Source: Artemisia argyi (Eukaryota > Streptophyta > Magnoliopsida > Asterales > Asteraceae). Taken from it: a DNA stretch of 64,000 nt. Shown piece after piece: positions 1-12,400 of this stretch; the stretch's first letter is position 1; the number at the start of each line of letters is the position of its first letter. Position numbers and translations under genes: made by a program. Below the pieces are notes generated by a model. It worked only from the letters and a program-made list of their open reading frames with translations, made no database searches and was not told where the DNA came from. The stretch covers positions 107,380,228-107,444,227 of the forward strand of contig CM060693.1 of assembly GCA_030686995.1 (NCBI GenBank), written 5' to 3'.

Positions 1-9
1 ACATAACAA

Positions 10-238
10 ATGGTAATCAGTTCACCATGTCTAAACCACATAAGAACTGACTAGTCCAGAGCAAACGGCTCCTAGTAAAGACTATTCAAATCCGTTCATG
101 GTTGATAGTTTACTAAAAATTATATGGTTATCAACTCGCCATATTCTTATGATGAAGAGTTGGCTAATCCAAAGCAAACGGCTCTTGGTAAAAACAAGTC
201 AAATCCGTTTATAGCTGATACTTTGCTCAAAACTATAT
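10..238. repeat. Imperfect tandem repeat, about 114 bp x 2
   Basis: Two neighbouring units (about 10-123 and 124-238) share the phrase ending in GCAAACGGCTC and the words CAAATCCGTT and GATA.TTT. They differ at many sites. They lie just upstream of the copia reading frame remnant, so they are probably part of that element's internal non-coding DNA. Confidence 0.6.
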
Positions 239-545
239 ATATGAGCAATCATGTTTTTATGACAAATTTTTATATTGCTCTTTGAAAATTTTTAGAAACA
301 ATTTGTCTTGCTGAGTTAAAGTTTGTCTGTTAATGTTCAATTTACAACTGTTGACTCCATAAATGATTTTTGGACAATATAATTTGTCGTGGAAGAATAT
401 ATTGTTTCTAAATTTATATTTTCAGAGACAATTCTTTCTTGAGCAACAATTCTTAAACCCTAACAGTATAAGTATATCATCCCAATTCTCTTTCTAATCA
501 TATTCGATCTCTCTTTTCTTCACAACCAAATTGTTCTTCATAATC
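239..545. other. Non-coding stretch upstream of copia-4 frame
   Basis: AT-rich sequence with no reading frame. A pyrimidine-rich run (CTCTTTCT and CTCTCTTTTCTTC) at about 487-520 precedes the first ATG of the copia remnant. I see no other element in it. Confidence 0.4.
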
Positions 546-1584
546 ATGGTTAACTCTAGGAATGAAACTCAGCTAATGTTCAATGATGCACCTCTCACAG
601 TAGGTTACACAGCTGGAAGTGTTAAGGACGGTATGTAACTTTCTGAATTGATGGATCTTTGTGTTACTTTAGCTTCCAAAGTTTTAGATTTGGAAGTTGA
701 TCTCAAGAAAACAAAGCTGCAAGATCAAGTTAAGTAGTTGCAAGTCAAAAAGGAAGATCCAATTGATTCTTCTTCTTCCTCAGATTCAAATGATTTTTAT
801 GTGGCTTCTAGAAATTCTCCCAAACAGGGGAAGAAAATAGTCACAGAGGAATATGGAGTCAAAGATTCAGGGGAGGAAAATGTAATGTATTATTAAAGAT
901 TTTGAAGAAGATGAAGCAGGTTTCTTTGATGATGAAGAAAGCATTGCTGGTTTTTACAATGAAAAGGAAAGAATCAAGATGGAGAAGAATAAAGTTAATA
1001 AATATGTTGAACCACAAGAAGAAGCTATGTATATTAATCTGTTTCTAGCAAGAATTGTGGATTGGAAAATCAGCAGAGATAAGTTTGGTAAAGCTTAGAA
1101 GATAATTAGAGCTTATGGAAAGTCTGAATATTACAAGAAAATTGAAACATTAGTGAAGTCTTGTGATAGAGAAGATTTAGATACATTATGGAAGTTGGTT
1201 CAATTGAAACTCAAAGAAGTCAAGAAAGCAGATGTAAAAGAACAAGAACTTTGGGTGGAGTTTAAAAGGTTATATGATCCAGATCCTACAAATGTGTATT
1301 CGAACTTTCCAAGTCAAGATCAAACTATCTCATGGAAATTCTATAACTCATGCAATGTTCACCATTTATCAACTAAAGGTGGAGTTGATTTATTTATGCT
1401 TGCGGAGTTGCAGTATCCATTATGTAAAGAAGTATTGATCAGAATGATGTTTACAAAGCTTCAATATGAAGAAGAAACTGAAGCTGTTCAAAGTCTCATT
1501 CTAAGTATAAGTGGCCAAGTACTAACTAAGATATGTGATGAGTTTGACAGTGAAACACACAGCAAGAAGGGAAAAAGGCGTTAA
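546..1584 (+). pseudogene. Copia-4: decayed C-terminal polyprotein region
   Basis: From an ATG at 546 the translation reads like the frame found downstream of RNase H in many Asteraceae copia elements: 'LSELMDLC', a Lys/Glu-rich stretch, then 'DLDTLWKLVQ', 'ELWVEFKRLYDPD', 'SWKFYNSCNVHHLS' and 'FMLAELQYPL'. Stops break it near 636 and 735, with another break near 890; only 1153-1584 stays open (143 codons). Its role in the element is unknown to me. RT and RNase H are not in the window and presumably lie to the left. The LTR follows about 240 bp downstream, as expected for the 3' end of an element. Confidence 0.7.
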
Positions 1585-1609
1585 GTGTTTGGAAGAATTC
1601 CCTTTAATT

Positions 1610-1766
1610 CTAATAACCAATGTTGCAAAAATCATGAGTCGGTTGAAGGTCTTGTAGCAATTAATAACCGATTACCTTGTAAAAATCAACAAGGTGAAAG
1701 GCCGTGCACCTTGTAATCGTTGATTACAAGGCCAAGTTGACCGATTTTTGCAGCATTGCTAATAAC
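1610..1766. mobile_element. hAT-type MITE, 141 bp, with 8-bp target duplication
   Basis: The element is 1618-1758. Its ends are inverted repeats: CAATGTTGCAAAAATC on the left and the reverse complement of CAATGCTGCAAAAATC on the right. It is flanked by the exact 8-bp repeat CTAATAAC (1610-1617 and 1759-1766). An 8-bp duplication is the hallmark of hAT transposition. Inside, 1709-1731 forms a perfect hairpin with a 10-bp stem (CCTTGTAATC) and a 3-base loop. It has no coding capacity, so it would have needed a hAT transposase supplied in trans. It sits between the copia-4 reading frame and its 3' LTR. Confidence 0.85.
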
Positions 1767-1825
1767 TAAAGTATAATCAAAGAAACTTGTTAATTTGCAA
1801 AGGAATCACAAGTTTAGGGGAGGAT

Positions 1826-2336
1826 TGTTGGGAATTATACTTAACAGTTGGAACTGTCAAGCTTAAAGAAGAAACTGTTGGAAGTTTACACTTGCAGTAC
1901 AAACTTAGTTTGTACTGCTCAGCACAGAAAGTTAGTACTGATTATGAGATTATGATCAAATGTGAAGACACGTTCAAGATAATTATTGAATGGATTGCAT
2001 GAATATTTTATATGTTTAGAATGATACGTATATTGTTCTAGTATAGTTATCTTGTACAAGACTCCTTGTGTGTTATAAAAGGAGCTTCTAGGTTAAGAGA
2101 ATGATACACAGAAATATATGAATACATAGAATAGCTTCAAGGTTGTAACCATAGTGATAGTAAAGATCACTAGTATTATTTTAATAATACTGAAGCTTGT
2201 TTCGGTGGTGAATATACAGTGTTTCTGTCTCATTGTTTCTTATATACACTTATACATTCCACATTCAATATCTTCTAAGTGTTAACTAGTAAATTCCGCT
2301 TGCTAGTTGGCATATACTCAAAGTATCTATCTAACA
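1826..2336 (+). mobile_element. 3' LTR of copia-4
   Basis: A purine-rich tract (AGGGGAGGAT) ends at 1825 and is followed by TGTTGGGAATTATAC. The LTR ends in TATCTAACA at 2336, giving TG...CA termini and a length of 511 bp. A TATA box (TATAAAAGG, 2074-2082) lies about 250 bp in, as in other plant copia LTRs. The partner 5' LTR is outside the window. I could not identify a target duplication because the left flank is missing. Confidence 0.8.
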
Positions 2337-3060
2337 CAAGGCGTGTGTTTAGATCCTTCACAGACATTATTACGTGTCTCATAGTTAATATAAGAGGAAT
2401 TTAGAGAAAATTCGTTGAAGTGGAGTCATCAAGGAAGAATGTGTAATTGAGCATGTATGACTAGTTAAATTTGATGATCAATAAATCGAAAAGGTTCAAT
2501 GATAGAATCCAACTGTTAATGTTTGGTTATGCTCGGAAGTTATTATTAGGTAAAGCTCATGAATTTAAGTATCCAACACATCCAGGTAGTACTAAGATAT
2601 ATAATCACTTGAAATTGTTGTATTAGTGGTCTGGAAATGAATGAATCAATCAGATACTATGTCGAAAGGTGTTTGACTTAAGGTTTTTATTGATATTCCT
2701 ATGTAAAAGTGACTAAGTTGTCAAAAACTCAGGAAAAGATTACAATACCATAGAGTAATTGTACATTGATTGTTTAATTCAATGCATCCTCCACAAGTAA
2801 GAGGTCCTTATCAAGTGGAATGAGTTAAGAAAAGTTGTTCATCGTATAAAGTGTTATGTCATGATATCTTATTATTGAAAATTCTCAGTTCAAAGTGTAT
2901 TCATGCTTGCTCGCAAAGTGAAAGGTATGGGGAGACAAGGCGTATGATCCAAAGGTATAGGAAAATAATTACTTGGTCGTTAAATTAGCGTTCATGATAA
3001 CTTATTTCATATAGCATTTTAAAAGTGAAATCAATATTACCTTTTAACAATGCATTGTTG
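2337..3060 (+). pseudogene. Decayed gypsy pol fragment (integrase region)
   Basis: Broken translation around 2550-2690 resembles the gypsy integrase zinc-binding region: 'AHEFKYPTHPGSTKIY..LK' then 'W.GN', matching the family pattern AH...YS.HPG..KMY..LK..YWWPGM. Stops and frameshifts are frequent. The rest of the stretch has no readable frame. I am unsure how it connects to the minus-strand LTR next to it. Confidence 0.4.
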
Positions 3061-3467
3061 GAATGCATCCAAAATAGTGTCTATTAGCACGACTGATATA
3101 AAGGCATACTAACGTAACAAACCAGACAAAGCATAACAGAATCAAGGCATCCTTAAACTCTAGTAGTGGGTCATGACGTATCACCTAAATGATGATATAT
3201 AAAATGCATAACAACACCGATATGAATGCATATTCAGGTGACCTAGGGTTTATGTCCAACCAAACATGATTCAAGGTAACTACCCCCATCATTCCATGAT
3301 TCCTCCTAAATTAGGCATAATTGATCAGGCTATGCATAATTTAGGAATAAATATGAAATGCTCGAGCTAGCCGACTCGTACCTGTTTGGGGTTTTACAAA
3401 AAGATTTAGTTTGGTTATAGTTGAGGTTTTTATTTTAGAAAGAAACCATCATTCTCTATGACCTTAA
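3061..3467 (-). other. Untranslated leader of a minus-strand LTR element
   Basis: The sequence lies on the internal side of the primer-binding site at 3468-3479, so it should be the start of that element's internal region. I see no gag frame in it. It is probably truncated where it meets the plus-strand gypsy fragment. Confidence 0.4.
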
Positions 3468-3479
3468 GCTCTGATACCA
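3468..3479 (-). promoter_or_regulatory. Primer-binding site, initiator-Met tRNA type
   Basis: Read on the minus strand this is TGGTATCAGAGC, the complement of the 3' end of plant initiator tRNA-Met. It lies 3 bases inside an LTR end (TGTGACA on the minus strand, starting at 3483), which fixes the orientation of the LTR. Confidence 0.85.
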
Positions 3480-3718
3480 TTCTGTCACACCCCACTAAGA
3501 ACGGAAACATGAGGTGCAACGAATGTAACATCGCATAAGATAGTAGAACAACACCATATTTGGTTTAAGAAATAAGTTTACAATGTTACATAAAGAATTT
3601 TTATACAATACTAAATAATGGAAACATAAGTCTTAATCTTATCAAATTTAAAGTCTTTAGAAAAGGGGCTTGGCCAAATCACTCGGTCTTTGATACGAGA
3701 ACAATGTATGACTTCAAT

Positions 3719-5185
3719 ATGCATGCCTTCAAAATAAACCCTAAAGTCTCTCTCTAGGTTTAGCGATTTCCGGCCGCCGCCACCAAACTTTTTCCGACCA
3801 AAACAGTTCCTAAATCGTTTCTCTGCCTATTATCTGGTATGCAATCAATTTAGGAGTTGTTATACTTGTGGTGGCGGTCGGTGGTTCAATTTTCTGATCT
3901 TATAAATCGCTTTTCTCGGCTGCGATCTAAGAAAACCCTAATATGCTGTTGTTACGATTATTTTTTTTAGGGTTTTCTTGGTTATTGGTTAACGATTTGA
4001 GGGTATGGTTTATCTTATTTTAATCGTTATTCGTTTGATTTGGGCGATCAAATACTGGTCCATAACCGCCTCGTTTGGTTATGGTTGCTTTCACGAACGT
4101 AACCCTAGATTTAGGGTTCCTACTCTTTGGTTTTGATTTGGTCCTGCTGTTGATGTGATGGTCCTGCACGTTCATGTATATCATATGTTATGTAAGTTGG
4201 ATTTTTTAATCCATGTTTATCATATGTTGATGTGATCTGTGATCGTGATTGGTTCTGGTAAGTTTTTGAGATGTTGGTTTTGATAAGTGGGTTTTGAGAG
4301 AGTTGGAAGTTTTATCGCTGGAGGTTAGGGTCTTGTATCCCTACTGCAAGTACATGGCAGATTTGTGTTACATATTAAGGGTTTTGTCTTGGACCCTATT
4401 CAGGAGTGGTTTAGATCTGATCAGCATGGTTTTTAGTGTATTCGTTATAAGGCTAATGGCTTCTGGTTCGGATCTGATCTGGGTTATGTATGTTGTGTGT
4501 CTCAACCTATTATTGACGGAGCTGCTGCTTGGAATGTTTCATGTGATTTGGTGCAGCTGGTCGTATGCTTGGTTGATGGAAGTTAAGTTTTGGGGGCTAT
4601 TATTCAAAACCCCAATCACACAATCACGGATCTGTTGCAGTTTATGGTTGTGTCCTGGCATGATGTACGGAGTACTATATATAGTCGGATGTGTGGTTAC
4701 CTTGGATCATTTGGGTGGTGGGTTTGCTGATGAAGTCTAATCTTTATACGTTCCCACTTGTGATCAAGGTACTACGGGCTGTTTGATCTTTCTTGGATCA
4801 TTGGTGGTTCGGTGTAGTCTTTTGGTGATCTACCATTGTCAAGGCTGCTTCGTGGTATATTCTGGACTACTATGACGACTTGTGAAGATTCAAGGGTGCC
4901 TACTTGAATAGCATTTTATTGTTTTATTATATAGTCGTTATAGTTTGATGTTCTATTATGAGTTATAAGTGTGGTTTGTCACGCTTATATTGTGGTTATT
5001 GGTAGTGTCATCTAGGTAAGTTATAGGAATGAGTTTCATTCTTATATGAGAGTTTGTAAGTGTCCTAAGGGACTGAGGCGAGGGAACTCACCCTCGCCCT
5101 TTGTACTTCAATGTTTTTTGGTTTATAATATTTTACCAGGGTGCAGGATTACTCCCCTTTACCCAAAATGTATGCCTTCAAAATA
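3719..5185 (+). mobile_element. Retroposon E1 (non-coding, LINE-like), 1.43 kb
   Basis: The body is about 3737-5167. It is flanked by an 18-bp direct repeat with one mismatch (3719-3736 and 5168-5185; exact core ATGCCTTCAAAATA). The 5' end is pyrimidine- and GC-rich (CTCTCTCTAGG, then GATTTCCGGCCGCC). The 3' end is TTTACCCAAAA. No reading frame is shared with the other copies. Near the 3' end are three hairpins: 4964-4989 (10-bp stem, loop GTTTGT), 5022-5046 (11-bp arms) and GGCGAGGG-AACTCA-CCCTCGCC near 5080. Long target repeats plus an A-rich 3' end indicate target-primed reverse transcription. Confidence 0.75.
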
Positions 5186-7465
5186 CAACTATCAATCACC
5201 TGAAAATGATACTCGAAAATGTCAACATAATTTTGGTGAGCTAGTAGGTTTAAGTTAAACAAAACCATTTAACGTGCATGATATATAAGTAGGACAAGTG
5301 TGCACATGATAATAATAAATCGTAGGGCAAGCAGTTATATCATAATCAATCCACTTGGCTAGTCAGGTAACCACCCATTGGCTAGTCAGGTTGCCAACCA
5401 TATAAACCACAGCACTCTTTATCTACAAATCTTCATCTCCGAAATATGTATGTTCTTCCATGCATATGCCTACCAGCTGGAGCTAATACATTATTATTGT
5501 TCTACACAGATTGTTCTACACAAAGCCCCACACAGAATGTCCCACACAAAATGTCTCATATAGAATGTTCCACACAGTAAACCACTAGTGCACCTAACGC
5601 AATTATATACTCACAACATTGCCCAAAAGTTCTAAAGTAAACATTAAGCACGGCATAAATGTCACAACTCGTAATTTTCGGTCATTTTCCAAACTTCGAC
5701 AATCTTACTATTCATCAATTACTATTCATCAATCACTATTCATCATTTTACTATTCATCATTTTCGAGGTCAATTTGATATTCTGAGAAGCGTTCGGAAA
5801 TTTTACTATTCACTTGACACTATTCATTTCCGGAAGAAATACACTATTCACGTGCATTACTCATTTCATCGTAAATTTAATTTACGAGTATTTAAATTCG
5901 CGTAACCGTATTGATTCAAGAGCGAATTCATGCATTATCATTTGGGACATCTCATACAGACTAGAAGTAGTCTACGTATCATCATTATGTCACTTGCATA
6001 CTATTCCACTCGTAGGATAATTAAATTAATATTTTTGGTATAATTAACTTTTACGTATAATTATTTCTATATAAACGTTAACAAACGATCAATAATGTGA
6101 CTAACACGTCCGACACTCCCGACTATGATCCCAATATATTTTTATACTCATTTTTATAACATAAAAATTATAATATTAATTTACCCGGTATTTTGGAAAT
6201 TTATTTATTTCGTATCGTACGCCTAATTTAATTATGACGGTTTTCATAGAAATTACGACGATTAACCAAACACTCAATATTTATACCCAACATATTTTTA
6301 CAATTTTTATGACATTATTAAGTCCCGGTTAACTTTGTTAAAATTTATTTCTAGCGAACCCGGTACCCGATTATACTTAAACTACCTAAAAACAACACTA
6401 ATACTACACTTATACTCCTAAATAAATCACAAAACATATTCCCTCTTTTCCTCCTTTCCATGGCCGGCTAGCCCCCCCCCCCCCCCCCCCCCCCTTTATG
6501 GTCTCCATGTGCAAAACTACCAACACAACATTAATTGGTACCTAACAACTTGTCTAAATGTAGATATTATCACATTTTGAAACCCATTTGCAACATAAAC
6601 TTCAAGTAAACAAGAAAAATCATTATTCTCTCTTCCTCCCTTATCCAAACCCACGGCCAAACCATAAACCAAGACCAAAACTCATTAATTTTCCAAGATC
6701 ATGTAATATTCAAGCTCCATTAGTGATCCTTGTTTGAATTTTGAAATAAAAACTCAAGGATTCTTAGGTTTTATTAAGTTTTCATCTACAAAGTTCACTA
6801 ACCTTTCAAAGTAAGTTTACCAAATTTATTTTCATCATTTCTTCAAGTTATTTTTATGTTCATATGGTTTTATACATGATTTCATGCATATGCTAGATTA
6901 TACCACTCCATTTATACTTTTTAAATCTTTTAAACCTTAGGATTGGATAATATGTAAACCCTTGTTAGATTCACTTGGTTTGTGATGTTTAGGAACCCAT
7001 GACACCCTAAGAAGGTGTATGGTAGGATTAGACTAGTTTTGTGGTGATTGAAAGTGGTTTGGTTGAAGTTGGAACTAGATTAGAACCTTAGAAATGGTTT
7101 TTGAAACAATATATTTACCTACTGTTGCTATTTTGAAAACGTGGGAAACTCAGTAGGTTATGGGTAATTTTTGACCAAAGATTTAGAAAATACTTTCAAA
7201 AACGAAACTTTAGGCGAAAGAACGGATTAAAACGAGCTTATAACGAAGAAGTTATGATTTTTGCAAATTAATTGACGAAAACTATTTCCTGAAAAACTGC
7301 ATGCTGTTTGGAAATTTTCGACGGACAAATAGAGACGTTAGACGTAACCTAGTGGAGTCGAGCTATCAAAAATATATTAGTATATACTAAAACGAATCCG
7401 TGGATATAAAGAACGAGCAAAATGAGCTTAAAACGACCAAGTTATACGCGTTTTAAAATCGTCAA

Positions 7466-7469
<4 letters not shown>

Positions 7470-7551
<82 letters not shown>
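7470..7551. repeat. (TA)n microsatellite
   Basis: About 41 uninterrupted TA units inside the solo LTR. Confidence 0.95.
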
Positions 7552-7554
<3 letters not shown>

Positions 7555-8465
7555 GTCACTACTAGAAAATAATATAACTACGTACTAAATAATATATTTT
7601 CTAGATTTCTTATTCAAGGAGTTTATTTTTAACTAACGAAGTACGTACGACTCAAGGTTTATTACGCGACTACTAGACATTATTTTAAGGTTTCCAAGAC
7701 GAGGAATTTAACACTAACGTTTTTACACGATATATTACGATAAGTTTTTATAATCCTAATTGGACTTATTTTTCCTAAGTACGGAAACTATTTTACTTTG
7801 ACAATAACTAATATTTCCAAGTTACGAGTGGTATAGGTATCATGTGCATGTGCATTCATTACATCACGGCATGATCTAAATTAGATCACATTCATTCATT
7901 TAGGTTGCGGCTAGTGTTCGCGCCTTGTTGTCCCGATCATTCCATCACTTTGTACTATCATTTCGAGGTGAGTCATAGCCCCACTTTTACTCGTTTAATT
8001 ACTTTATAAACTCTTTGGGGGAGATACATGCTTAAATACTTGTTTTATACTTTTATACGATTTGAATCACTTTTTGGAGGAGAATACGCTACTTTAATTA
8101 TTTTTGTACAATGCCAAAGTATTAAATTCCATACATTGCTTAAGTTGCCTTATTACCACGACATAAGTCCCCTTTTATATCATGGACCGTTAATTAAGAT
8201 GCAAGCGAGAGTGAGTGGATAGATCTATCGAGGGTGACTCCTCCATTCGTGTTTGGGTTGCTCCATAAGGAAAACGAATGCATTTCATTTCTAATATATT
8301 ACGAGTGTCGGGTAAACACTCATTTGGGGCCAAGTAACGTCTAGCTTCGGTTTCATGAGCTTAAGAGACAATGTAGTTTTATGACTGAAAAACTTATTGC
8401 TTTACTTTATACTTGGGCTATTGTACATACGATTAAAGTTAAATACTGATGGTTTTTATAAACCT

Positions 8466-8580
8466 TATTACTGATTTCTTATTACGGACCTCTTATTACT
8501 GATTTCTTATTTCGGATTTCTTATTACTGATTTCTTATTACGGATTTCTTATTACTGATTTCTTATTACTGAATTACGAT
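8466..8580. repeat. Short tandem repeat, TTATTAC(T/G)GATTTC-like
   Basis: About eight imperfect copies of a roughly 14-bp unit (CTTATTACTGATTT with ACGG variants) inside the solo LTR. No function is evident. Confidence 0.8.
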
Positions 8581-9411
8581 GCCTTTGCATCAACTTTATT
8601 ACGGATTTACGATGATTTTACTGGGAAATTCTTCTCTCCAAATGTTTTACCATACCTACTTGTTCTCTAAAATCTATGAACTCACCAACCTCGTGTTGAC
8701 ACTTTAGCATGTATTTTCAGGTTATTAAGGTAGCTCATGTTGTATGCATTTGGACCTTCATGGAGTCGCGGAGACGACGCGTCTGACTATATTTTTCTAC
8801 ACCTATGAACGTTTGATCTTGTTGAACTTATTTTACCTAAATTGGCAACACCCTTTTGGGACCTTATTTTGTTTACTCTGAATGTTTTTAAATGATCAAA
8901 CGATGTATTTTCCAAACGACACTTTAGGTCGTTCAATATAACTGTAACTGTGATGTTATGACAGTCACCCCCAGGTATTCCATTCCGCTGCCATTCAGGT
9001 ATTTTGGGGGTGTGACAATAAAACTTGAAATAACTTTGAGTATCATTTTCCTCCAAGGAAAAGTATAAGTAAAATGGGGCCACGAGAACTCACCTTGAAG
9101 AGCATGAGACAAGGTGATATGTATAAACAAGAAGTCACTTAGTAATGCAACGAATCGCCAGCGAATCCTCCATCAGGAAATCTACATGAATTAATATTCA
9201 TTTAACACGTAAGGTATCATCTATAAATTCCATGATAATAATTGTTTCTTAAATACTTGTAGTTATTCGTTATGATTAGGGTTTTACTGTTGAAATTAAG
9301 TTCATACGCTTAAAGTACTTGTATTAATGTTTCAAAAGTCATGAGGCTGACTGATTTCTGATAGCTTTCAACTCCTAATTGTGCATCCTCAACTCTTGCC
9401 CGGATGATGGT

Positions 9412-12400
9412 TTAACGCATGAAGAGCAAAATAGAGTTGATAATGTCATACTGAAGGCTGCCAGGCAGATGCTGAAGTTTGCCTTGCACCTTAAGAAAGT
9501 ACATATCTTCAATATCATTGAGATTCAATCGATGATAGTCTGCTTCACTGAATGTGTACAACTCGTCATCATGTCGACGAAGCATAATTTCATCAAGAAA
9601 GTTGTAACCAAATCTTCTTTCAGTTACTGGAACATCTTTGATGGAAAGAATGCGGTGTTGAGAGAAGACCTTGTTCTTTGATTTGAATGTCAACTTATAC
9701 TTGTAGAACCATTTGCGCATCTCTGGCAAGTGAAGAGTACACAAAGCTGCTTTAACATTATACTTGGATACTGATGTTGAATACAATCCTCTCATTTGTT
9801 CTTCAAGATCATTTAGAGGATATGAGGCGGCTTTGAATTTGGTGAGAGATGAAGCATAACAGTGTTCCGGGTCAGTGTTCCCATACACAAGATATTGCAG
9901 ATCATTGTTGAAGAAATATTGCTTAGGAATCTTTGGTCAGTTAGGAGGACCAATGAGAGGTAACGGTTGAGAGAAATCTTGGAAATTGAAGTCATCAGGA
10001 TCCGTTCCGGTGTACATTCTATCCCATGAAGGCCTCTTTTCCCACATTATATTCTCCGACAGTGCTCGTGCAACTTCGTCAACATTGTATTCAAACTTAA
10101 GTTCCATTGTAGTGCAAGTCTTGAATTCCGTGAACCTTGCTGCTCGAATCTTAAATAAGTCGGAAAGTTGAAGTTTCTGAGTCTTCTCACTTTCTTGATC
10201 CGTTTGGTGAAGTTAACAATTGATCCTTCAACAGGTTCTTCTGACTCAGGAATATCAGGATGTGCATCAACCATTTCGTCAAACCAGTTGTACGTTGGTG
10301 CATCAGGATTAATCCATTCTGGAGCTGGAACTAATGTAGCTTCCTTTGGTGGTTCTTCAACGTTTTCGGTGATTACTGGTGAGATGTCATCCATGATTTC
10401 ATTTACTCCTGGTTCATCGGTGGATTGCATAGGAATTGCATCATCGGCTTGAATATCGACATTTGAAGTTGGTGGTCTGGAGGTAGAACCGGATATTCTC
10501 TTGCGTTTGTCTTGTTGTTGTGGTTGGTCATCCGGATCAGAATCGTCATGACGACGCTTGGTTGACTTCATCCTTTTGCAAGGTTCGTCTTTCTTTTCCG
10601 CCTTCTTCAATGACTTTATCAGCACTTTACGAAGCTCTTTCTCATTCGGATCATTCAATATAGCTTATAACAATTTACCCTTGAGATCACTTACAGAAGG
10701 GTTGGTGGCAGAGTCTGAATTGTGATCGGAGTAGTCTGAAATTTCTGTGAAACAATCCCTTCAAGATTTTCTTTAACATAGTGTTCCACGGCAACTAGGA
10801 GTTTCTCACGAACATATTTTCTAACTTCTCCTGGTAATCTCTCCTTCACCTGGTACTTCAAAGCTTTGTCAAGATTGTAGACCTTGAACTGCTCGAAGTC
10901 CTTTTGTTGTTCATTAACTTGTTTTTGAAGCTTCTGAAGTTGTTCTTGTAGCGATTTCAGCAAGCTTGGATGAATGGCTGTTGGTGGATCTAGGGTTTGC
11001 TGAGGGCGAACTGTAGGTGATAAAGGTTGAAGTTGTGTCGGATCTAGATTAATTTCATCATCTACACCAACTATATCGATAGTTGTGTCAACTCTATCAC
11101 TCGTCTCATCCTGAACATTATCATCACCGTCGGTTTCATCATCACTTTCATCATTTACATCTTCTACCTCTTCATCAGTTTTCTTTTCTTCATCACTCTC
11201 TGTTTGTTCTCCATCATTACTACCTTCTTCTCCTCTGGACTCCTCATCATCATTACTTTCGGAATCATCCTTTTCTTTAACACTTTCACTTGCCTCATCG
11301 AGAGTAAGTCTTTGTTCAGAACTTTAGGACTCTGCTTCATTATCAGATTCATCATCTTCTTGATCAGTGTATGATAGTGTTTGTGAACGAGTTTCTTCAG
11401 ATGATTGTTCTCCTTCTTCTGATATAGGATTCACCATTTCAACATCTTGAGTGCCAGAACCTTCACCTTTCTTCATGAGTCTGGCAATTCTTTCCTCTTC
11501 CGATTGTTTACTTGTACGTATCGTTTGTTGCAGTTGTTCTTCTTCTTCGGATTCGGACATTGGTGAAGTTATGGTTTCTTCCAGAGATTCTTTGGCTTTT
11601 CCCTTTTCTGCTTGTTTCTTTTTAGTTATTGTAAGCTCTTGTGTTTCAGTCTCTTCCTGAACATTTTCTTCCTCATCAGTCGGTTCATCATGAATAGTAG
11701 TCAATTTCTTCTTGGGTTGACGAGTCACTTTCTTAGTTCTCGACTTGGCAACTATCTTGCCTTTTGTCACACTTTTAGCTGCAGTTTTCCCTTTCATCAT
11801 AGTTAAACCGACTGAATTGTTCCTTTGAGCATTGTTATATTCCTCAAATGCTTTAGTATTACGGACGACATCAATTAACATTCTTTCAGGAATTCTCATC
11901 CCTTGCTTCTCGATGTTACTTTTCTGAATTCTGGCCCGTGAGTACATATGATCCATGGCAGTTGTGTGAACTTTATCCTCCAGTCTTCGATCAATATCTG
12001 GATATGTATGCATGAAATGAGCTATGAGACACTTGGTAAACCGGTAGAATGGAATTCTTGAGGTTGATCCTTTCTTAAACTGTCTAGCGTAATCAAATTA
12101 GTTGAGCGTAATCAATAGGTTCAAATTTTTATGATCCCCCAGTAGATTTGCATGAGTTCAAGTGATGGATTTTCATTCCCGGTTTCTCTGCCAGTTAACC
12201 AATTGGTGAGGATTGAGTATAGGGTGAGTCATGGTTGTGGAGTATACTTTCTGTCGATTGAGGAAAGATTGGTGAGTTTGATCTCTGAGTCATCGTATCC
12301 AAGTTCACGAAGAAGACCGATAATCTCGGACAATGCAGGAGAAAGAGTCAATTTCTTGAAGTTTCTAGATCCTTCTGCAGGTAAACCAAGAACAGAGCGG

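Larger units (their letters stand above)
5655..9022 (+). mobile_element. Gypsy-type solo LTR, 3,358 bp, TSD ATAAA
   Basis: The sequence from TGTCACAACTCG (5660) to GGGGGTGTGACA (9017) has inverted TGTCAC...GTGACA ends. It is flanked on both sides by ATAAA (5655-5659, 9018-9022). There is no internal region, so it is a solo LTR left by LTR-LTR recombination. It holds repeated ACTATTCATCA words (5700-5840), a poly-C run (6472-6494), an AT microsatellite (7470-7551) and a short TTATTAC/GATTTC minisatellite (8466-8580). The 'CTTTGGGGGAGATACATGC' segment near 8014 recurs in the LTR at the right edge of the window. Confidence 0.85.
3483..9360 (-). mobile_element. Minus-strand gypsy-type LTR, split by E1 and a solo LTR
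   Basis: The LTR's 3' end (minus-strand GGGGTGTGACA) is at 3483 beside the primer site. LTR sequence occupies 3483-3736, 5186-5654 and 9023 to roughly 9130-9360. The interruptions are retroposon E1 and a 3.36-kb solo LTR. The minus-strand text AAGGTGAGTTCTCGTGGCCCC near 9080 matches the 'AGGTGAGT' segment in the other LTRs of the window at 7964 and 63380. Its far end is not resolved: no TG...CA boundary is visible before copia-2 coding sequence begins at 9411. Confidence 0.55.

Noticed and set aside
4294..4740. Open frame of 148 codons in E1
   Set aside because: It is not shared by E2-E5 and has no family motif; chance frame in a non-coding retroposon.
11083..11280. His-rich plus-strand open frame
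   Set aside because: It is the complement of the GAT/GAA-rich acidic stretch of the copia-2 downstream frame.
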